From positions 1-64,000 of the forward strand of contig JBCAML010000010.1 of assembly GCA_038503075.1 (NCBI GenBank): a stretch of 64,000 nt of DNA, in the 5' to 3' direction. The translations under genes were made by a program, and so were the position numbers. Below the pieces are notes generated by a model, which was not told the origin of the DNA, searched no databases, and was given only the letters and a program-made list of their open reading frames with translations. Position 1 is the stretch's first letter, and the number at the start of each line of letters is the position of its first letter. The stretch is from Gyromitra esculenta (Eukaryota; Ascomycota; Pezizomycetes; Pezizales; Discinaceae). Below, piece by piece: positions 57,639-64,000 of this stretch.

Positions 57639-58538
57639 TATGTTTGTGCTTCGCCTCCATGGCTAAAGGAGCGCCGTATGCGGCGACCCGCTGTGAAGCT
57701 TTTAGTTTTGGGGTGGGTGGGCAGCTGTGGGGGTCGGGGGTGTGAGAGCGGGGGAGTGTGTATACTTAGAATACCTACGACAACTAATATTTTCTTTTTA
57801 CTGTTTTCCTAATTACATAGCGAGCGTTTTAGCGAGGGATTCGATGTCTATGACTATTTTATGCATAAAAGTTCCCGCGGAACGGGGTTAAATACATAAG
57901 CTTTCTCTGGTTCCGCTGCAGCATCGAACACTCACACACGTGATTTTTGCCAAGATGTTAGGCAGCTTCATCCTTATGCTCTGTTTTTAGGTGTCTTGCT
58001 CTCCGCGGGATGTTCCGATGGAACTGATCTAGCCATAGATTTAGCGGTGCGTATTGATTGTTCGGGGTGTCCTGCAAGTGCGGTCATCATGCACTCGAGC
58101 TGCCGAAAGTCCGGGTCACGTGGTATATAACATGCAGTTAAGCACCAATGTGGAGTTGAGTGAAAGATCCTAACGCAGAGGGCATGTATCCCTTTTGGTG
58201 TAGGATTATAATCTTTCAACCAATAACTAGCAGCTATTCTGCACGTGACTCGAAGGCTTTTCGGCAGCACGAGCGCATATCATGAGATGTCACTCGCAGC
58301 GCTATGGCATGCCCATTGGCTTGCGCGTTGATCAAGGCCATCAGGGCCGCGGGCTGTTGATCTGCTCGACGGACCAACTCGCTTGAGTCTAATTCCAACA
58401 TCGGCAGGGATGGCCTAGCTTTGAGCCAGGACCCTGTTTCAGGCAGCAGCTTGGCATTGTCTTGCATCAAAACCAGCTGGTAGCTGTCACTGGTGGGGTG
58501 CATACGAGTCAGTCACCACTTATCCTCCCATCCTGGAC
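57639..58538. other. Intergenic region
   Basis: No supportable gene between the wall protein and the DUF4139 gene; short reverse frames at 57974-58503 lack domains. Confidence 0.45.
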
Positions 58539-58539
58539 G

Positions 58540-58546
58540 TATAAAG
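58540..58546 (+). promoter_or_regulatory. TATA box of the DUF4139 gene
   Basis: TATAAAG lies 95 bases upstream of the ATG at 58635, followed by a CT-rich leader. Confidence 0.55.
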
Positions 58547-58634
58547 GCAGCTTCTTGCTCCTTGGAAGTCCTCAGCTATCAATCCCCATCCCCCAGCTCT
58601 TATCCCCCAGAGATCAATCCAGCACAGACACACA

Positions 58635-61081
58635 ATGGCTTCCCTAGCAGACGACACCAACAAGCAGTCGTTCTCAATCGACGACCTTGCCACCAGGAGC
58701 GTCACCATATACCCCACACGTGCCGCTGTGGTGCGTGACATTGAGAACGTCGACATTCAGGTCAGCAGTCTGTTCATCTATCTGTCTATCCAGCACCTGT
58801 TTTGCTCGAGCCCCTCCACTGACGCTGTTGATAGCCTGGCCGTAATGAGATCACTCTCCACAATCTCACCCCCCAGGCCGATGAGCACTCGATCAAGGTT
58901 GAAGGCCATGGCACCAACGCTTTGATAACCGATATGACCGTCGACCTGATCCCCAATTTCCGTTTCACCACTAGCTCTGCTGACTCGGACTCTGAATCCG
59001 AGCCTGATGAGGAGTCACCCATGAACCCCGCGCTCGAGCAGCTGAAGGAGGATATCAAAATCCTCAACCTCCAGATTGAGGATGCGGATGAGGGCAGATC
59101 GTCCGCCATGAAGCAGTTGACTTATCTGGAGCAGCTCACCAACAATCTGTCTCTTTCCTCGAGCAACGGTGCTGCTGCTGCCCCTATCGTATCGGTGGGG
59201 AACATGTCCGAGAACCTGAAGCGCTATTCCACCGATCGAGAAAAGCTATACAGAGCATTCAAGGACTCGCAGGGAACCTTCGCCAAGCTGACCGAAGAGC
59301 TCAACGAAAAGGTCGGGAAGCAGCTCAAGCTTCAGGCTGCTTGGGATAAGTCGTGTCGGAAGGCCGATAGGTTGAAGGAGGAGCGTTTTCGCCAGAGGAG
59401 ACATGAACGCCGTGAGAGGCAGGAGCAACAGCTTGAAGTCCCCCGTTTCGTTTACCGCATCAGGATCACCATCGAATCGGAATCACTCCCGATGGAAACG
59501 CAGACCATCGCCGCCTCCGTCGCTACCGGAAAACCCGCGAGGGTGGATGATGACGAGCCTCCCTCGGGATTGGATGGTCCTAGTCTGAGGATATCTTACA
59601 TTACCGGCGGTGCTTCCTGGACACCGCGTTACGATCTTCGTTTGGATACCACTTCAGGCACGGGTGTCCTCACGTATCGGGCACATTTTTTCAATCGTAC
59701 CGGTGAGATATGGCGCAACGCGCAGCTCACCCTCTCGACGAGCCAAGCTTCGTTCAGTGGGTTGGAAGACAAAGTCCCGTGGATGGATTCGTGGCGGGTC
59801 GCGCTTCGCAAACGAGGGGTGCGTTCGGAGAGGGATGGTGCCATGTACTCTGCCAAGGAGAAGGAGCTCAAGGAAGAAAAGGCGAGGAAGCTTAAAGAAG
59901 ATAAAAAAATATATCTGTCCCCAGGATATCAGCCCCAATCTCCCACTTACTCCCCAACCTCCCCTCCCCCAGTCCCTCCCCCACTCCCTGTGCTGCACAA
60001 GTTTGGTCAGGCACAGCCTGAGGTGCTCCAGAGTTATTATGCGCCAATGAGGAGGGAGTGTGCTGTGGTTAAAGAATTAGGTAAATAATCTTAAAGTTTT
60101 GTGAATTCCCGGCTGACTGGCACAAACACTAAAGGCGAGGTAGAGACCGACGTGACCTTCAGGAGAAGAAAGCGAATGTCGTGGGCGACTCCATCGGCTT
60201 CCAGATCAGCGATTTTGCCCCCAGGTGCCTCTGGCACTGGTGGTGGTGGCGACGATCCACACTCCTCGTCTGATGAAGACGACGCAGCAACTCTCAACCA
60301 GCCTCAAAAGATGAATCTTGCGGCCAGCTCTACTGAGTCGTATGGTCTCACAACCACCTATGACCTCCCAGGCCTGCGAACTATCCCGCCGTCGAAGCTT
60401 CTTCGTCGACATGTTATTACCGAGATCAACCTCCCCCATGTCGAGTTCTATCATATCTCTGTTCCGAAGCTTCGTGCGGTAGCATTTTTGAAAGCACGGA
60501 TCCGGAACCCATCTAATACGCCGCTACTCCAAGGACCAGCTGGACTTACACTCGATGGCTCTTTCCTAGGGAACTCTACCGTCCCCAGATGTGCACCCGA
60601 TGAAAAATTTGAGCTGGGCCTTGGTATCGATGAAGAGGTCCTGATTGAATACCGCAAGCCTGTCCGGAGGATGGCGAGTCAAGGAATGCTTGTGAAGGAA
60701 CAAGTGGCTACCTACGAGCGCTGTGTGCGCGTTCACAACGCGCGCGGGAACCTCGTCAAGTTGGTGGTATTCGATCAAATCCCCGTGAGTGAGGATGAGC
60801 GGTTGAGGGTCGCTATTTCAAAACCACGAGGATTGAGGAATTCTGGGGATGTGGTGAAAGTTCCTGGGAGTGGGGAGAGCTTCCTGAATAATGCTATTGC
60901 TACGGGAACAGGAAAGCAGCTGAACGCAAACAGGGTGGCCGGAAAAGATTATGTGCAGGCGGAGATGAGAAAAGGTGGAGAGATTCGATGGGAGGTTTCG
61001 ATCGAGGGTGGGAAGGATGCGATATTACCGTTAGAGTATGAGGCAAGGTTACCAAGTGGGGAGGTCATTGTTGGAATTTGA
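58635..61081 (+). CDS. DUF4140/DUF4139 (mucoidy-inhibitor-A-like) protein
   Basis: Three exons (58635-58760, 58835-60080, 60135-61081) join in phase to give 772 residues. The N-terminal domain (RSVTIYPTRAAVVRDIENV, NEITLHNLTPQADEHSIKVEG, ITDMTVDL) is DUF4140. A Glu-rich helical stretch at about 95-255 (LEQLKEDIKILNLQIEDADEGR, KLTEELNEKV) is coiled coil. DUF4139 follows (RISYITGGASWTPRYDLRLDT, YRAHFFNRTGEIW, LTLSTSQAS) and continues after a Pro/Ser-rich insert in exon 3 (PKLRAVAFLKARIRNPSNTPLLQGPAGLTLDGSFLGNS, VRVHNARGNLVKLVVFDQIPVSEDERL). The family is widespread in fungi and bacteria and of unknown biochemical role. The acidic Ser-Asp run (ADSDSESEPDEES) could be a CK2 target. The gene seems intact. 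Confidence 0.93.
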
Positions 61082-61327
61082 GGCAGATAGGAATCGGGGA
61101 TTATTGAGAAGACATTTTGTTAACTTATTTGGTTTGATCTGGAATTTTTATCACGACAGCTAAGGAGATCGTTTGAAAGATATCCACAGCAGACTCCCGC
61201 ATTGTACTCGGAACTCCATCTGTTTGTAGTGAATATTTAAACCCTTGGTACGATAGAAAGAATGGGATTTGAGGTTATCTTATAAAAACTATTTATTGCG
61301 TCTTACAGTACCGAGAGTCCGCCCTAG
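61082..61327. other. 3' flank of the DUF4139 gene
   Basis: Short A/T-rich stretch without coding potential; the MITE copy that follows starts about 245 bases after the stop codon. Confidence 0.5.
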
Positions 61328-61730
61328 TATAGCGCGTGCACACCTAAACCTGGGCCACCGTTTTTAGGTCGAAATACCAACACCCACAGCCAAAAGAAAT
61401 CCTCAGGAAAACGTGTGAAGCCTAGGACGACAGTAATGAAGCTCTGCAAATTTTTATAGGACATGGGGATAAGTGATTGTGGCGGAAGAAACCCTCGGTT
61501 TTGGTTGTAAGAGCGCAGTGTGAAACGTTCCAAGAGGTACTGTGTATGTGATTAGATATATGTAGAGAAATTTAAATCCAATATTAACTCTGAAGCTTAA
61601 TTTGAGCATCAATGCCAATACAGAGACATCTCTCTTTAGGGCGTTGGTTGATTGAAATCCGTAGGTTTGAGTTTTCCGTAAAATATAGTGAGGTGCCAAA
61701 ACCAGGTTTAAGTGTGCATGTGCCATGATA
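61328..61730 (-). mobile_element. MITE copy 2 (403 bp), inverted relative to copy 1
   Basis: The left end TATAGCGCGTGCACACCTAA and the inverted right end (TATCATGGCACATGCACAC) correspond to the ends of the element at 47897-48357. Read on the reverse strand, it follows copy 1 from end to end, with GGTATTTCGACCTAAA and CATGTCCTA retained. Most differences between the copies are transitions. No coding capacity. Confidence 0.8.
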
Positions 61731-62530
61731 GTCAGTCAGGCTCCTTCGGAGTCTCGGCTTTCGGGAAGATTTCTATTGGCCAAACCGCTGTATATATAAT
61801 GCCCGCTTTTGCCTGCGTCACGTTCGGTATCCGAAGCTCGGGTTACCGAATACTTGATCGTGGTTGAAAGTTCTAATATGTCGGATCACGTGATTTATCG
61901 AGTGATGGCTCATGAGATAGTCCATACTCGAAGATATAGGAGACCTATCGGATTGGTAGCAGCATAGGAATGTGTATTAGTATATAGGCGCTACGTCAGT
62001 TAACCCTCAAGCTACTTGGGAGAAAGTGGAAATGATCATCGTTTCCTGAATCTTCAATGCTGCATGTAGTTGAAGAAAGCCCATCTTGGCAGTTTCCCCC
62101 CCTGTTGAGATAGGAGTTCAGACAGCAGTGAAACATATCTATCCCTTGCTTAATCTTCTATCAAGTTCTTGCTACTATAGACTCAGTGCTCGAATCACTG
62201 GCTTGACCTCACCACCACTATTCGAGCATGAAGTCTCGTGACCTCCCCCCGGGCCAACATAGCCATCCCACACCCCGCCAATGATATCACCATTGGCGTC
62301 TGAAGATCCTCAAGGTTAGTGGTAAGAATATGCGTCATAGCCGTCTGAATGAGCCGTGCTATATAAGGCCTGCTCTCCTCCCACCTACCAGCTTTCAAGC
62401 CTGCCAAAAACAATTCCCAATATCATACCCTCCACTAGATTGTGCTAGCTGGTCTTGTATAACTTAGCTTCTATAAATCCTGTAATAATACCAATATACC
62501 CTTCCATAAAGGAAGATATACCTTCTGCTA
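61731..62530. other. Intergenic region
   Basis: No supportable gene; only one short reverse frame (62195-62413) is present. Confidence 0.45.
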
Positions 62531-62531
62531 G

Positions 62532-62538
62532 TATATAG
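62532..62538 (+). promoter_or_regulatory. TATA box of the DUF6604-like gene
   Basis: TATATAG lies about 50 bases upstream of the ATG at 62586, followed by an A/C-rich leader. Confidence 0.45.
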
Positions 62539-62585
62539 AGCAAAACCAAAACCAAAACCTACACAATCCGGAAGACAAAATTTAT

Positions 62586-63092
62586 ATGGCCTTAGAACCA
62601 CCTCCGCTCCCTCAATGGGTCAAGGACTGTGTCTCGCGGTACAAACGAGTCAGCGAGGATCTGAAGCGCTGGCTAGTCAAGACCGTTGCCGCCATCGCAA
62701 TTATCAGTAATCCAGCAGGTGCCAAACCGATTTTTGACGGGGTTTCAAGAATCGGCTTAGCACCTGGGGGAAGATCGTTCGCTGTCGCCCGTCTGAAGGG
62801 TACTAGCGAATACCACCAGAAATTTCACGGTGGCTATTACAGTCTGGGAACCCGTAGCGGGATGCTTCGTATCTCGTTCCCCAGGCTACTGCAGCTTGTA
62901 AGGGATGTTGCTGCCAGCCGGGTAAAAGTGCCCCGTCGGGTCCTGGACCAAGTAGAGGAGATTGTTCACTTGCGGGAAGCTGTGGCAAGACACTACTCGG
63001 GCTCGCTAGATCCTGGTGTTATTGGGAGGAATAAGACGCACCGGAAGGCGATCGAGGTTTATAGCGAGATTTTAAACATTCTTAGAGGTTGA
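62586..63092 (+). CDS. Short DUF6604-like protein
   Basis: A single 168-codon exon. The opening WVKDCVSRYKRVSEDLKRWLVKTVAA and the later ISFPRLLQLVRDVAASRVKVPRRVLDQVEEIVHLREAVARHYSG follow the fungal DUF6604 pattern (Y..YK.DT..F..WL, then a region of about 40 residues, then L.....A....VP..V...L..AI..R...A..F). In most proteins this domain is at the N-terminus of a longer chain. Here the frame ends shortly after the domain, and no continuation with a plausible intron was seen. There is no signal peptide. The domain's role is unknown. It is either a stand-alone version or a shortened copy. Confidence 0.7.
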   Translation: MALEPPPLPQWVKDCVSRYKRVSEDLKRWLVKTVAAIAIISNPAGAKPIFDGVSRIGLAPGGRSFAVARLKGTSEYHQKFHGGYYSLGTRSGMLRISFPRLLQLVRDVAASRVKVPRRVLDQVEEIVHLREAVARHYSGSLDPGVIGRNKTHRKAIEVYSEILNILRG

Positions 63093-64000
63093 TAAATCCT
63101 TGGAAACTCGGATGGATGGAGTCAAGCCTTCCGTGGTGGGTGTCGCTTACGGGTCTATTATTGGTAGAGTCGGATACCACGTATCGGGTCTTTTCAGGAG
63201 ACTGGTTGCAGTTCGGGGCTACGGAATAGGGCTGAAGATTCTATCTGGGTCTTCCTTATGGCGAGCTTGTCGATGGAACTTCCAATCTAGTCTGGGCCTC
63301 TTTGGCGCCATGTGCTGAAGTTGAGATTGAATGATCATCCTCTCTATTCTGGGGTAGAGGTGAGGCTATAGACGAAACAGCTTTATGGTTGAACAAGATG
63401 GATCACGTTCTTTCCGTGCTTCAACAGTTAGAATTACCCAGGGTGCTAGTTACACTGTAAGGCCTCGAATCCAGCAACTCAGCGATAGACCTAAGTTTAA
63501 GACGTCACATTGTTTTCTTAAAGTCTCGTTAGTTTGTCTGGGAGGTTAGTTCCCTGGAGATTGAGATCAAGCAAGATATAGAGTAAATTTATTGAAGTTT
63601 AATAGAATCTTATTCCTCTTTGAACTCCTAAGTATCAAATAAATCAAGCCCACAAAAGAAATCTTCAAATCGTGATAATGAAAAGAGCAATTTCGCATGA
63701 AGAAAAAGGAAGAAAGGAAAAATAAAAACAAAAGAGATCCACCGCTTTGCTAAATACTCCAAAAACCAAAGGGCGCCAAATGCTCCCCAACAATTAGCAG
63801 CCCTGACCTATCGAGAAAATGTTCAATTTGTTCCATGATAACCAGAGAAGAGCCAACAGACCAAGATGAAAAAAGAGAAAAAGAGAAAGAAAGGAAAAAA
63901 GAAAAAACATATTCAGTATCTACCATCAACTGCAATTGCTCCGCTCGTCTTTCCCCAAAGATGTTAAGATTATTACAGTTGCTGCTAGACACCGTTTGAA
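63093..64000. other. Terminal intergenic stretch of the window
   Basis: No supportable gene. The last 350 bases are A-rich on the plus strand with a run of purine-rich AAAGAGAAAG repeats near 63870-63905. Confidence 0.45.

Overview
The window is the left end of a chromosome of a filamentous ascomycete. It opens with exactly 15 copies of AAACCCT, that is the TTTAGGG telomere repeat read on the C-rich strand. The genes are fungal: they carry many short GT..AG introns, and they include a NACHT-WD40 NLR, an Argonaute, a CBM1-bearing cellulase, GPI-anchored fasciclin and Ser/Thr-rich wall proteins, and F-box/ankyrin proteins. The F-box/ankyrin style recalls Pezizomycetes (truffles and morels), but that placement is an inference. 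Exon boundaries given below were worked out by eye, and each model was checked for phase continuity across all junctions.

Layout. 0-7.7 kb is subtelomere: telomere, degenerate promoter-like repeat cassettes, minisatellites, hairpins and a broken hAT transposon. 7.9-12.6 kb holds a PI-PLC-like phosphodiesterase, the 3' half of an amine oxidase gene, and a heptad-repeat coiled-coil ORF. 15-19.2 kb holds an F-box/ankyrin gene broken by a TGA and a secreted modular cellulase (CBM1-GH5-CBM_X2-CBM46-like). 20.7-21.3 kb is a MITE with long inverted repeats. 23.3-28.4 kb is a complete NLR (alpha/beta hydrolase-NACHT-WD40). 28.4-31.5 kb has hairpin repeats whose arms differ only by transitions, and a decayed aldo-keto reductase. 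33.8-37.3 kb is a nine-exon Argonaute. 38.5-42.0 kb holds a HAM1-like lipid-binding-type protein and an FMN-binding PNPOx-like protein. 43.2-47.2 kb encodes one large protein with a Cys cluster, a GTPase domain, a RING-like finger and a patatin phospholipase domain. 49-50.5 kb is an intact F-box/ankyrin gene. 52.8-57.6 kb holds a two-FAS1-domain GPI protein and a small Cys-rich GPI protein. 58.6-61.1 kb is a DUF4140/DUF4139 protein. 62.6-63.1 kb is a short DUF6604-like protein. Two diverged copies of one MITE family lie at 47.9 and 61.3 kb.

How the parts fit. The accessory genes form a plausible subtelomeric defence and self/non-self neighbourhood: an NLR with a hydrolase effector domain, an Argonaute for small-RNA silencing, and the GTPase-RING-patatin protein, which looks like a sensor/switch joined to a membrane-lipid effector. 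They sit among transposon remnants, some with the transition-dominated divergence expected of repeat-induced mutation. The GTPase-RING-patatin gene is the best candidate for an undescribed system. The cell-wall and housekeeping-like genes (cellulase, fasciclin, HAM1-like, PNPOx, DUF4139) look intact.
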